DNA from: Gp6-AA40 sp036407095
GTDB lineage: Bacteria > Acidobacteriota > Vicinamibacteria > Vicinamibacterales > UBA2999
Length of the DNA stretch: 64,000 bases
Assembly (NCBI GenBank): GCA_036407095.1
Contig: DASWZV010000172.1
Location: forward strand, 62,001 to 126,000
Direction: 5' to 3'
Below, in pieces: positions 9,744-17,879 of this stretch. The number at the start of each line of letters is the position of its first letter. The stretch's first letter is position 1. Made by a program: the position numbers and the translations under genes. The notes below the pieces were generated by a model, which had not been told where the DNA came from, searched no databases, and saw nothing but the letters and a program-made list of their open reading frames with translations.

Positions 9744-9761
9744 GTCCGGCTTCAGCCGGAC
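9744..9761 (+). repeat. Post-stop stem-loop
   Basis: A perfect 8-bp stem GTCCGGCT/AGCCGGAC with a minimal TC loop, 11 bp after the stop codon at 9732 and preceded by GTACGGAT. It belongs to the GTAGGG-headed stem-loop family that follows many stop codons in this window. Confidence 0.6.
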
Positions 9762-9843
9762 CGCACGCGTCCCCGGCCTCCGCCTGCGCGTGAAGCTTCG
9801 ACGGACCGCCGTAGCCTTGGCGTCGGCGGTCAGCCGAACCGTT

Positions 9844-10593
9844 TCAGTTCGCCGCGAAGCAGTACAACAATCCTGCGCCACCCGTCTGCACGAGATTCGG
9901 CTGGCTGCACCCGCGCGAGGGATGCGCGGAGTTCCAGGACGAATTGCCGCCGCCCGTCCGATCGTGGTGGCCCAGCATCACGCTGCCACGGCCATCGGCG
10001 TTGCTCGTGTAGTTGTTGCAGGTCATATCCATGTCCCCGGCGATGGCTCGGCCGAGCGAGTCCGATCCGGTCAGGATGTCGTGCTGGTTCGGCATGTCAC
10101 CGACGCCGTTGATCTGCGTGCCCTTCTCGGTGATCGCGTTCGTTTTGTTGATCTGATTGCGATCGCGCTGCACGTCGCCGTGCAGGTCGGCGACATTCTG
10201 GGCGATGATCGCGCCGCGGGCATTGAACCACGGTCCAGCGCCGATGCGATCCCGGGCGTTGACCGCAGGTTGACCGTTTGCGGCCGGCTGGCTCAGGTAC
10301 GCCCGCCACGTGCGTCCCGCCGGGGTCTGCAGTCCGCCGCCTTGCGCCATCTGCGCGCAGTACGCATCGGCTCCCGCCAGGCCGCCGTAATTGGCGCCGT
10401 CACCCTTTCCCACGCTCGTGATGAAGAAGGAAGGTGGGCCTGCCGGAGCGCCACGCCCTGGTGCGGCACCGCGGCCCTGCTGTCCGGCCGCGCCCTGTCC
10501 GGCTGGCGCCGCGGGCTGTTGGGGTGCCTGCGCAAGAGCAACCAGAGATCCAAGTGCGGCCATCGCGAACGCCGCGAGAAACATCCTACGCAT
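9844..10593 (-). CDS. Secreted lectin-like (DUF1554/endostatin-like fold) protein
   Basis: 249 residues. A signal peptide (MRRMFLAAFAMAALGSLVA, cleavage near LAQA) precedes a Pro/Gly/Ala/Gln-rich linker. The C-terminal domain has the family pattern GGLAGADAYCAQMA, TWRAYLSQ, NARDRIGAGPWFNARGAIIA, then CNNYTSNADGRGSVMLGHHD and a final LLYCF. Conserved cysteines and the GADA..C / W.AYLS / RI..GPW.N..G order match DUF1554-type C-type-lectin-like proteins. It is probably extracytoplasmic and carbohydrate binding by inference. The gene is divergent from the next one; the start at 10593 gives the signal peptide. Confidence 0.75.
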   Translation of the reverse strand: MRRMFLAAFAMAALGSLVALAQAPQQPAAPAGQGAAGQQGRGAAPGRGAPAGPPSFFITSVGKGDGANYGGLAGADAYCAQMAQGGGLQTPAGRTWRAYLSQPAANGQPAVNARDRIGAGPWFNARGAIIAQNVADLHGDVQRDRNQINKTNAITEKGTQINGVGDMPNQHDILTGSDSLGRAIAGDMDMTCNNYTSNADGRGSVMLGHHDRTGGGNSSWNSAHPSRGCSQPNLVQTGGAGLLYCFAAN

Positions 10594-10672
10594 CGCGTCT
10601 CCTTTCGTACAATGTCGTCTCCAAATTCCGGGACCGCTGAAGGCGGCTAAGGTAACACAGGGGACGGGAACA

Positions 10673-11560
10673 GTGACCGGGCCTCGCACGATCACGATCG
10701 GCGCGCTCGCAGTGGTGTTGGCCGTCTTCTCTGTCTTGTGGGACGGTCCAATCCGCGCGCAAAGCGGTGCGGAACAGACGGTCGCGCGCATCGGCGATTA
10801 CGTCGCGAAATACTACGACCGCGCGCAAAGCCTCATGGCGGACGAGGCGGTCGCCGTGCAGCCGCTCGAGCGCGATCTCTCCGCGGTCGGCTTTCCGCGA
10901 CGGCTGGTCTACGAGCTGCGCCTCGAATGGAACCCGGATGCCGTCGGTGACGAATCGCCCGCGACGATCACGCGGCGCCTGATCAGCGTCAACGGGAAGC
11001 CTCCCAAGCCACGCGACGAGCCCAAGTGTCTCGATCCGAAGACCGCAACCCCGGAGCCGCTCGGGTTCCTGTTGCCCGATCGCCGTTACAAGTTCACATT
11101 TTCGAGCGCGGGCTTGGGAAAGATCGACGGCCACTCCGCGCTGATGGTGGACTACCGTTCGACCCGGCCCGAGAAACCGACCGCGACGATCGACGAGAAG
11201 GACAAAGACTGCATCATGTTCGACCTGCCCGGTCGATCGCGTGGCCGGGTGTGGGCCGACCCCGAAACCGGGGAGATCATCCGTCTCGATGAACAACTCA
11301 CCGGCATGGTCGATGTGGCTCTACCTCGCAAACGACAGCGGGCCGACCTGCCGGTCTACTGGACGATCGAGCGTGCGGATTCGTCGATGATCTATAAGCG
11401 CATCACATTCCAGGACCCCGAAGAGACGATTCTGCTTCCCGCACGGGTGGACACCACAACGGTGATTAGCGGCGGCGGTGTGCAGCGCATGCGGATCACG
11501 CAGACGTACACGAACTACCGGCGCTTCATTACCGGCACCCGGATCGTGCAACAGGAGTAG
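10673..11560 (+). CDS. Secreted protein of unknown function
   Basis: About 295 residues from the GTG at 10673, which follows a purine-rich GGGGACGGGAACA; the frame is open further upstream but overlaps the divergent gene. A hydrophobic leader (ITIGALAVVLAVFSVLWDG, cleavage near IRAQS) is followed by a globular region with VGFPRRLVYELRLEWNPDA and a C-terminal half resembling LolA/outer-membrane-lipoprotein-sorting-like beta sheets (RGRVWADPETGEIIRLDEQL, YKRITFQDPEETILLPARV). Similar proteins are frequent in Acidobacteriota without an assigned role. Confidence 0.65.
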   Translation: MTGPRTITIGALAVVLAVFSVLWDGPIRAQSGAEQTVARIGDYVAKYYDRAQSLMADEAVAVQPLERDLSAVGFPRRLVYELRLEWNPDAVGDESPATITRRLISVNGKPPKPRDEPKCLDPKTATPEPLGFLLPDRRYKFTFSSAGLGKIDGHSALMVDYRSTRPEKPTATIDEKDKDCIMFDLPGRSRGRVWADPETGEIIRLDEQLTGMVDVALPRKRQRADLPVYWTIERADSSMIYKRITFQDPEETILLPARVDTTTVISGGGVQRMRITQTYTNYRRFITGTRIVQQE

Positions 11561-11570
11561 ACTCGAGTCG

Positions 11571-11662
11571 ATTCGGAATGCAGAATTCGAAATGCAAAAT
11601 GCAAAATGCGGAGCCGTTCGGGCAGTTCCGGTTTTTGCATTTTGAATTTTGCATTTTGCATT
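11571..11662. repeat. AAATGC-type imperfect inverted repeat
   Basis: Left arm about 11571-11610 (GAAATGCAAAATGCAAAATGC), right arm about 11632-11662 (TTTTTGCATTTTGAATTTTG), with a GC-rich centre. It ends 28 bp before the ATG of the flavoprotein gene, so it may form a hairpin in its leader. It is the second of three copies in the window. Confidence 0.8.
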
Positions 11663-11690
11663 ACCTGGGGCGACCGCCCCACACTTCAAC

Positions 11691-12881
11691 ATGAGCGGCA
11701 CTACGAGCGCACCTGACACATCGACGCTGCTGGCGCGTGCGGCGGCGATCCGGCCCGTTCTCGAGCGCCACGCCGAGAAGACCGATTCGCTGCGACGGCT
11801 CGCCGACGAGAACGTGCAGGCGCTGAAAGAGACCGGGCTCTGCCGGTTGATGGTGCCGGCTCGTTTCGGTGGCTATCAGACCAGCATCCGCACCTACATC
11901 GACGTGCTGACCGAAGTCGGGCGCGGCTGTGGATCCACGTCGTGGGTCGCGAGTCTGGTGAACGTCTGCGCGTGGCTGGCCGCGCTGTTTCCGGAGCGCG
12001 CGCAAGCGGACATCTGGGCATCGGATCCCGATGCGTGGATCGCCGGCTCGCTGGCGCCGAATGGCGAAGCCGTCGCCGTGGACGGCGGGTGGCGGGTCAC
12101 CGGTCGCTGGCCCTGGGCCTCGGGGTCGCTCCATGCACAGTGGGGGGCCTGCGGCATCCACATGAAGAACGATCGCGGCGAGGTGGTGAATTTTGGCCTC
12201 TCGCTGATGCCGATGCGCGACCTCCGTGTCGAGGACACCTGGTTCATGGTCGGCATGAAAGGGACCGGCAGCAACACGATTCTCGCGAACGACGTGTTCG
12301 TGCCCGAGCATCGCTTCCTGCCGTACCCGCAGGCCTTTGCCGGAACCTATCGAACCGAATTCACCGGCGAAACGGTGTATCGCGTCGCGCTGGTGCCGGT
12401 GACCGTGCTGATCCTCGTGCCTGCACAACTCGGTGTCGCGTGGGCCGCGCTCGATCACGCCATCGCCAAAGCCGGCACGCGCGGGATCACGCACACGAAC
12501 TTCGCGACGCAAGCCGCTTCGTCCGGGTTCCAGATGCAGGTCGCAGAGGCCGCGATGAAGATCGATACGGCGACGCTGCACGCGCAGCGAGCGGCCGACG
12601 ATCTCGATCGCGCGGCGGCCGAGGACCGCCTCCTGGATCTCACCGCACGCGCGCGGGTACGCATGGATACGGCGCTCGCCGCGAAGCACTGCCGCGACGC
12701 CGTCGAACTCCTCGTCGCTGCGCACGGCACGTCGAGCCTCGCCGATGCCAACCGGATGCAGCGCCTGTGGCGCGACGTCCACACCGCCAGCCACCATGCG
12801 ATCACGGAGTGGCAGGTGAACCTCGAGGTGTACGGGAAGGCCTTGCTCGGCGTCGAGCCGAACATTACTCATCTGATCTGA
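11691..12881 (+). CDS. Acyl-CoA dehydrogenase-fold flavin-dependent monooxygenase
   Basis: 396 residues with the three-part acyl-CoA dehydrogenase fold: an N-terminal helical domain (LRRLADENVQALKETGLCRL, MVPARFGGYQ), a beta domain (GGWRVTGRWPWASGSLHAQW, FMVGMKGTGSNTILANDVFV) and a C-terminal helical bundle with HGTSSLADANRMQRLWRDVH. The last motif and the VPEHR segment are typical of the two-component monooxygenase branch (HsaA/HpaH/NcnH type, a flavin-dependent hydroxylase) rather than true acyl-CoA dehydrogenases. A partner flavin reductase is not visible nearby. The substrate is unknown. Confidence 0.8.
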   Translation: MSGTTSAPDTSTLLARAAAIRPVLERHAEKTDSLRRLADENVQALKETGLCRLMVPARFGGYQTSIRTYIDVLTEVGRGCGSTSWVASLVNVCAWLAALFPERAQADIWASDPDAWIAGSLAPNGEAVAVDGGWRVTGRWPWASGSLHAQWGACGIHMKNDRGEVVNFGLSLMPMRDLRVEDTWFMVGMKGTGSNTILANDVFVPEHRFLPYPQAFAGTYRTEFTGETVYRVALVPVTVLILVPAQLGVAWAALDHAIAKAGTRGITHTNFATQAASSGFQMQVAEAAMKIDTATLHAQRAADDLDRAAAEDRLLDLTARARVRMDTALAAKHCRDAVELLVAAHGTSSLADANRMQRLWRDVHTASHHAITEWQVNLEVYGKALLGVEPNITHLI

Positions 12882-12883
12882 GA

Positions 12884-12969
12884 AGGAATCAGGAAGCAGG
12901 AATCAGGAATCAGGAGGTGCGGGGTGTCTCGCAGGGCCGCCTCTCGTAGGGGCCGCCTTTAGGCGGCCC
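12884..12969. repeat. GGAATCA tandem units plus GTAGGG stem-loop
   Basis: After the stop at 12881 there are imperfect tandem GGAATCA units (12884-12915), then GTAGG leading into a perfect 8-bp stem GGGCCGCC/GGCGGCCC (12950-12957 with 12962-12969, loop TTTA). The next gene is convergent and its stop codon ends at 12971, so the hairpin may terminate transcripts from both sides. Confidence 0.7.
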
Positions 12970-12970
12970 T

Positions 12971-13927
12971 TTACCGACGCTGACCTGGTACCGGCAAATC
13001 CAGGTTATCGAGGCCGTACTTGAAATCAGGATCCATCGCTGCAATATCCGCGCGGTAGCTCACGGAGTCCGCGCCCGGAAACGTCGCGGGGATCTTCTGC
13101 GTCACCTGACCGGTGGCCGCCCACTCTGTGCCACGTTGAAACGTCACGACGAAATCGACCGAGCTCAACGCCGTGATGTCGTGTCCCCAGGTGGTGTGGA
13201 AGATGCGACCCTTGCCGAACGAGAGCACCATCAGCTGCGGCTCGTCTCGGCCGGATCCCGCGTTCGAAGGATCGGAGAACGCGGTGGCAAGCACCGTCAT
13301 GTTCTTGCCCGGGCCGCGCAGTCGAGCGTAGAGCTCGTCGCCCTGATGCATCCAGATCCTCGGCAGTCCCTTCGTGATCGGGTGGTTCGGCTCGCGCACG
13401 GTCACCTGGAACGGCACGCGGCGTCCGTGGCTGCCGGCTCGCCCCGGCGTTGAATCCGACACCAGCTTGCCGTCGCGTTCGTACCAATACGGCCCGGCCT
13501 GCTCGGTGCGATTGCGCCATCCGCCGACACCGACCATCTCGTTGAACGCGACCCATCCCGCAAAGGCGTTGTCGGCCGCGTGCACCGAGATCACGCCGCC
13601 TCCACTCGAGACGTACTGCTCGAACGAACGCTTCAGCGCATCGGGCCAGCGCTCGTCGGGCGCATCGTAATTGAGCGCGACCGCGCGGTATTTCGTAAAT
13701 TCGGGAGCAAAGCTGGAGAAATCAGCACCGGCCGCAGGGGCGCTGACGACGGTGACGGCGAAGAGCCCGGTCTCATCGAGCATCTTCTTCAGGACGGGTG
13801 TGACATGCTGCCAGTCGTGATACGGCCCGCCGCTCTCGCCATCGAGAATCATCACGGGGATCGGCGTGGCCGCGCGCGCGACGAGGCCGGCGAGTACGAG
13901 GAGACCGATTGCAAGAAGTCGTCTCAC
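12971..13927 (-). CDS. ThuA-like domain secreted protein
   Basis: 318 residues: signal peptide (LLAIGLLVLAGLVARAATP), then a class I glutamine-amidotransferase-like ThuA domain with IPVMILDGESGGPYHDWQHV, an Asn-Tyr-Asp-Ala region (ALNYDAPDERWPDALKRSFE), and GGGVISVHAADNAF. The C-terminal part has HTTWGHDITALSSVDFVVTF, typical of the family. ThuA-like proteins are often found with sugar dehydrogenases and isomerases, consistent with the TIM-barrel and Gfo/Idh genes nearby. The start is GTG at 13927, overlapping the upstream gene's TGA, so the two are translationally coupled. Confidence 0.87.
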   Translation of the reverse strand: MRRLLAIGLLVLAGLVARAATPIPVMILDGESGGPYHDWQHVTPVLKKMLDETGLFAVTVVSAPAAGADFSSFAPEFTKYRAVALNYDAPDERWPDALKRSFEQYVSSGGGVISVHAADNAFAGWVAFNEMVGVGGWRNRTEQAGPYWYERDGKLVSDSTPGRAGSHGRRVPFQVTVREPNHPITKGLPRIWMHQGDELYARLRGPGKNMTVLATAFSDPSNAGSGRDEPQLMVLSFGKGRIFHTTWGHDITALSSVDFVVTFQRGTEWAATGQVTQKIPATFPGADSVSYRADIAAMDPDFKYGLDNLDLPVPGQRR

Positions 13928-14361
13928 GATGTTCGCTTCTGAATGAGGAGCGCCAGGAATCCCGACGCAAAGAATCCTTGCAGCGGGACCCAGAGCGCCG
14001 AACAGAACATGAGCGCAAGAAACACAGTGGGCTCGAGTCGCGGAGCGCGCCCTGAAATAACGAACGTGATGAGCAGTACCAGGATGAGCACGACGGTCAC
14101 CGTCGCGATGATGTGCGCCCGGCGCAGCGACCGCGCGAAGCCGCCGCGCTTGCGTGCGAGGACCGACAGGACGAATGCAATCAGCGGTGCCCCGATGACT
14201 TGAAGATCATCGATCGCAAAATAGCCGCCGCTGACATAGCCAAGCCCGCCGCTGCCCGTTTCGGAGAATCCGACGAGAAACTGCATGTTCGAGAAGGCCC
14301 ACACGCCGCACACGGCAACGCCGATGATGAACACGGCAACCCCGAGACGATTGCGCGTCAT
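13924..14361 (-). CDS. Four-helix membrane protein, paralogue 1
   Basis: A 145-residue integral membrane protein with about four hydrophobic helices: LGVAVFIIGVAVCGVWAF, IGAPLIAFVLSVLA, IIATVTVVLILVLLITFVIS and FLALMFCSALWVPLQG. It is closely related to the next gene upstream (146 residues): both begin M(T/A)RNRLGVAVFI, share GAPLIAF..(A/S)VL(A/V)RKRG and end ALWVPLQ(G/A)FFAS.FL.LLIQ(K/R). It overlaps the ThuA gene by 4 bp. No family is recognised; the function is unknown. Confidence 0.7.
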   Translation of the reverse strand: MTRNRLGVAVFIIGVAVCGVWAFSNMQFLVGFSETGSGGLGYVSGGYFAIDDLQVIGAPLIAFVLSVLARKRGGFARSLRRAHIIATVTVVLILVLLITFVISGRAPRLEPTVFLALMFCSALWVPLQGFFASGFLALLIQKRTS

Positions 14362-14447
14362 GGCGTGGAGTGTAGCACCGAGGTCCCCCTAATGCCGGAC
14401 CCCACGTACTGAAGGCGTCGCGGCGAGGCCGATCGAAAAGAGTCGTT

Positions 14448-14888
14448 TCATAATCGCCGCTGTATGAGGAGCCCCAGGAATGCCGACGCGAAGAATGCCT
14501 GAAGCGGTACCCAGAGCGCCACGCCGATCACGGCCGCAATGAACAGGGCTGGCTCCAGACCCACGACGCCACGCGGAATAACGGTGCCCGACCCGATCAC
14601 CAAGACCATGATGAGCACGACGGTCACCGTTGCGACGACATGCGCCCAGCACAGCACGCGCGCGAATCGGCCGCGCTTGCGCACGAGGACTGCCAATATG
14701 AACGCGATCAGCGGCGCCCCGGTGGCCTCGAGAGTATAGAGATCGAAAGGGCTGTAACTGATTTCGCCCACGCCGCCGCTGCCAGTTCCAACGAATGCCA
14801 AGAGCGGCCGTATGCTCGCGAAGGCCCACCAGGCGCAGGCCGCAACGCCGAAAATGAACACGGCAACGCCGAGACGATTGCGCGCCAT
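14448..14888 (-). CDS. Four-helix membrane protein, paralogue 2
   Basis: 146 residues with the same four-helix layout as its downstream neighbour (LGVAVFIFGVAACAWWAF, GAPLIAFILAVLVRKRG, ATVTVVLIMVLVIGSG, LFIAAVIGVALWVPLQA). The high local identity at both ends, and the 86-bp gap, point to tandem gene duplication. ATG at 14888. Unknown function. Confidence 0.7.
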   Translation of the reverse strand: MARNRLGVAVFIFGVAACAWWAFASIRPLLAFVGTGSGGVGEISYSPFDLYTLEATGAPLIAFILAVLVRKRGRFARVLCWAHVVATVTVVLIMVLVIGSGTVIPRGVVGLEPALFIAAVIGVALWVPLQAFFASAFLGLLIQRRL

Positions 14889-14963
14889 GGCCGTCGAGTG
14901 TAGCAGAGGCTCGGAGGTCCGGCTGCCGTCTTCCAGTCCCTTTCGGTGCCAGGAAAGCGGACG

Positions 14964-16199
14964 CTACGAACGGAATGCTTCGCGGCCGATGCCCTGAACA
15001 GGGATGTCCTGCGAGGCGAGCACCTCGTGCTGCAGCGCGAACATGCAGGCGGCGGCTTCATCGATGTGTCGCACGAACGCCAGCGACCCCTGCAGGATCG
15101 GCTTGAGCCGCTCGCGATCCTGAATGCGCGCTTTGGGATACTCGTGCTCGACGACGAGATGCGTGTTCGCGACATCGAGCGGCAGCAGCTCGCGCGCCGC
15201 GAGCTGGTGGTCGAGCCAGTCGACGGTGCGGTTCTGCAGACAGGCCAGCGGATCGTGCCGCGCCGTACCGGGCAGCTCGTGCTCGCACAGGACGACCTGC
15301 TTCTTCCACGCATTCACCTGGTCCCCTTGCCTTGGTGACGGCTTGCCTTTTATCCAGTCGCCACGCTCCATCGTCTGGCCGCCGTAGCCCCACGCGGAGA
15401 CGCCGCGCGCGTCGACGACCTGGCCCTTCACGTGGAAGCCGCCGATCAGGAAGGCGTATCCGCTCTCTTTGAGGAACTGGAAGATCGAGCGCGTGTCCTG
15501 ACCCATCAGGATCGCGTGCGACGGGTCGTAGTGAATGCGGAACCGATCCTCCACGCGGTGCTTTTCGCAGATGCGGTGCAGCGCAATCCACGTGCCCGGC
15601 GTGTACGCGATGTTGTTGTGCCAGTTGTCGCCGGTGGTCCAGCCGGGCATCGGACACTGTTCGACGCGATAGGTCAGGCCGCGGTCCTTCGCCGCCTTGA
15701 GCAGCGGAATGAACTGCTGTTCGAAGTCGATGAGGTTCTCGTCCATGCTGTGCTGCTGGTTGCGGCCGACGAAACCGCAGACCGCGTTCACGCCGAGCAG
15801 CGCGGCGGCATCGAAGACGCGCATCACGAAGTCGTGCTTCTTCTTCCGCGTGGCGGGATCGTGATGGAGCAGGTTGTCGAAGTACGCGAGGTCCGAGAGG
15901 CCGATGCCAGTAGACCGCAGCGCCGCCTCGACCCGCCGTGCGCGCTCTTTGTCGAACGGGCGTCGCAGATCGAGCGTGTTGGCGACCGGATCGAGCATCG
16001 CTTCCGGCGGCACGTCGGTTTCTGATGGATGCAACGCCGCGGACAGCTGAATGTGTCCGGAGCCGACCTCCCGCGCAAACGCCAGCCAATCCTCGATCGC
16101 GCGATCGGGATCCGCATCACGCACCGCGCGCGGCGTCAGCTCCTGAAGCGCCGCGGTCAGGATCCCTACTTTCATGAATTGCGGTGAAAACGGTTTCAT
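14964..16199 (-). CDS. TIM-barrel sugar isomerase/epimerase-like protein
   Basis: 411 residues. It resembles xylose isomerase-like TIM-barrel proteins (AP endonuclease 2 superfamily): MKVGILTAALQEL at the first strand, NAVCGFVGRNQQHSMDENL in the middle, RVEQCPMPGWTTGDNWHNN (Glu metal ligand), then FRIHYDPSHAILMGQD and FLIGGFHVKGQVVDARGVSA (Asp/His ligands). It likely acts on a sugar or polyol, possibly downstream of the Gfo/Idh oxidoreductase gene encoded next to it (31-bp gap, same strand). Start ATG 16199 has AAGGGA 5 bp upstream; ATG 16175 is an alternative. Confidence 0.8.
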   Translation of the reverse strand: MKPFSPQFMKVGILTAALQELTPRAVRDADPDRAIEDWLAFAREVGSGHIQLSAALHPSETDVPPEAMLDPVANTLDLRRPFDKERARRVEAALRSTGIGLSDLAYFDNLLHHDPATRKKKHDFVMRVFDAAALLGVNAVCGFVGRNQQHSMDENLIDFEQQFIPLLKAAKDRGLTYRVEQCPMPGWTTGDNWHNNIAYTPGTWIALHRICEKHRVEDRFRIHYDPSHAILMGQDTRSIFQFLKESGYAFLIGGFHVKGQVVDARGVSAWGYGGQTMERGDWIKGKPSPRQGDQVNAWKKQVVLCEHELPGTARHDPLACLQNRTVDWLDHQLAARELLPLDVANTHLVVEHEYPKARIQDRERLKPILQGSLAFVRHIDEAAACMFALQHEVLASQDIPVQGIGREAFRS

Positions 16200-16230
16200 C
16201 TGTGTCCCTTCGGAGGAATCAGGATTCCTG

Positions 16231-17382
16231 TCAGATCTCAGTCCACACTCCACCCTTCTTCGCGCTCTCCAGAATCGCTTCGACGATGCGATTCGCGCGG
16301 TAGCCGTCTTCGAACGTCGCAACGGCGGGCGGCAACGGCTTGTACGGTTTGCCTGCGGCAATACTCGCGTAGATGTCTCGCATCAGGTTGCAGAACGCAT
16401 CGGCCCAGGCTTCCTGATGTCCGCCGGGAAGATGTGCGTACCCGCGCACGCTTTCGTCGATGAGCGACGGGTCCTTCTGCAGCACTTCGTTTGCCGAATC
16501 GCGGCGACCAATCCACAGCTCGTTCTGGTGTTCCTGCCGCCATCGTATCGAGGCGTGCGATCCGCACACTTCGAGCACGAGATCGTTCTTGTGACCGCTG
16601 CAGACCTGGCCGACCGAGAAGCTGCCTTTTGCGCCGTTCTCGAATCGGACGAGCACGGATGCGAGGTCTTCGACCGTGATGTCGACCACATCGACCGCGT
16701 CGGTGCCCCCCGCTTGAAAGGCTTCACGCGAGCCACGTGGCTTCTTGCGTTTGGGGATCACCGTGGTGATGTCGCCGAGCACGTGTGTGATGCGCAGGCC
16801 GCTCACGTGCTGCGCCAGATCGCACCAATGCGACCCGATGTCACCAAGGGCAGAGGAGGCGCCGCCTTTTTCCGGGTCGAGTCGCCATGAATAGTCTGTG
16901 TCCTCGAGCAGCCAATCCTGCAGGTAGTGGCCGTGCAGGAAATGGGGTGTGCCGATGTCGCCGCGAGCGATCGCGAGACGCGCCTGCTGCACGAGCGGGT
17001 TGCCGCGGTAGTTGAAGGTGACGGCGGTGACGACCCCGGCGCGCTGAGCGCGCTCGACGAGGTCCTTCGACTGTGCCGCGGTCATGGCGAGCGGCTTGTC
17101 GGAGACGACATGCTTGCCTTTGGCGAGCGCAGCGGCGGTCACCTCGTGATGCAGGTAGTTGGGCGTCGCGTTGTGGACGACGTGCACGTCGGGGTCGTCG
17201 ATGAGCGCCTGGTAGCTGCCGTAGCCCTTGCGCGCGCCCAGCGCCGCGGCCTTTCGCCGTCCGGACTCGTCGTTGCTGCCGGCGACCGCCACGATGTCGA
17301 CGAAGCCCAGACGCCTGACCGCATCGATGTGATGCGGTCCGACGAAGCCGGCCCCGACCAGCCCCATTCCGATTCGTGCCAC
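16231..17382 (-). CDS. Gfo/Idh/MocA family oxidoreductase
   Basis: 383 residues. The NAD(P)-binding Rossmann motif is GLVGAGFVGPHHIDAVRRLG; the family signature DKPLAMTAAQSKDLV (E/D-K-P) is present, followed by NYRGNPLVQQARLAIARGD and GASSALGDIGSHWCDLAQHV (catalytic Asp/His pair). The C-terminal alpha/beta domain ends in EAILESAKKGGVWTEI. Start GTG 17382 with a strong AGGAGG 3-8 bp upstream. It probably oxidises or reduces a sugar, and forms a two-gene unit with the TIM-barrel gene 31 bp downstream. Confidence 0.9.
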   Translation of the reverse strand: MARIGMGLVGAGFVGPHHIDAVRRLGFVDIVAVAGSNDESGRRKAAALGARKGYGSYQALIDDPDVHVVHNATPNYLHHEVTAAALAKGKHVVSDKPLAMTAAQSKDLVERAQRAGVVTAVTFNYRGNPLVQQARLAIARGDIGTPHFLHGHYLQDWLLEDTDYSWRLDPEKGGASSALGDIGSHWCDLAQHVSGLRITHVLGDITTVIPKRKKPRGSREAFQAGGTDAVDVVDITVEDLASVLVRFENGAKGSFSVGQVCSGHKNDLVLEVCGSHASIRWRQEHQNELWIGRRDSANEVLQKDPSLIDESVRGYAHLPGGHQEAWADAFCNLMRDIYASIAAGKPYKPLPPAVATFEDGYRANRIVEAILESAKKGGVWTEI

Positions 17383-17490
17383 GTCTCCTCCTTGCTCGCG
17401 CCGGCGCGCGGGCGGTGTCGCGCGCATTCTGGCCCGACCGGCCGCGTGGGCGCAAAGCTGCCGCTCGGAATCGGTCGCGTTCTTCTCCTC

Positions 17491-17530
17491 TTGCTTACCG
17501 AGAGGAGCCCGTGTATGCTTCACTCGGTAA
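17491..17530 (+). promoter_or_regulatory. Promoter and dyad upstream of padR
   Basis: TTGCTT (17491-17496), 17-bp spacer, TATGCT (17514-17519) makes a good sigma-70-type promoter. A perfect 8-bp dyad TTACCGAG (17495-17502) / CTCGGTAA (17523-17530) flanks the spacer and -10, so a bound regulator would cover the promoter. PadR autoregulation is the natural inference. Confidence 0.6.
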
Positions 17531-17542
17531 CCGTGAGGAGCG

Positions 17543-17878
17543 ATGAGCAGGCCGGCCGATCTCGTGCAGGGCACCCTTGATCTCCTGATCCTGAAGATCC
17601 TCGCGCTCGAGTCGCAGCACGGCTGGGCGATCAGCCAGCGACTGAAGCAGGTATCGCGCGAGGTCCTCCAGGTGAGCGACGGCTCGTTGTATCCCGCGCT
17701 GCACAAGCTGGAACAACAGGGGTGGATCAAGGCCGAATGGAAACCGAGTGAGAACAACCGCAAGGCGAAGTTCTATTCGCTGACGCGTATCGGCCGGCGA
17801 CAGCTCGAGCGGGAGATGGCGGACTGGCAGCGATTGTCGAGTGCGATCTCGCTGGTCGTCCAACTGCCGGAGGGGTGA
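17543..17878 (+). CDS. PadR family transcriptional regulator
   Basis: 111 residues: a winged helix-turn-helix protein with the PadR layout (LVQGTLDLLILKILALESQH, then SDGSLYPALHKLEQQGWIKA, then KFYSLTRIGRRQLEREMADW). PadR genes are very commonly immediately upstream of acidobacterial duplicated orphan permeases, as here (1-bp gap). It is expected to repress its own promoter and the permease gene. ATG at 17543 with GTGAGGAGCG upstream. Confidence 0.93.
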   Translation: MSRPADLVQGTLDLLILKILALESQHGWAISQRLKQVSREVLQVSDGSLYPALHKLEQQGWIKAEWKPSENNRKAKFYSLTRIGRRQLEREMADWQRLSSAISLVVQLPEG

Positions 17879-17879
17879 C

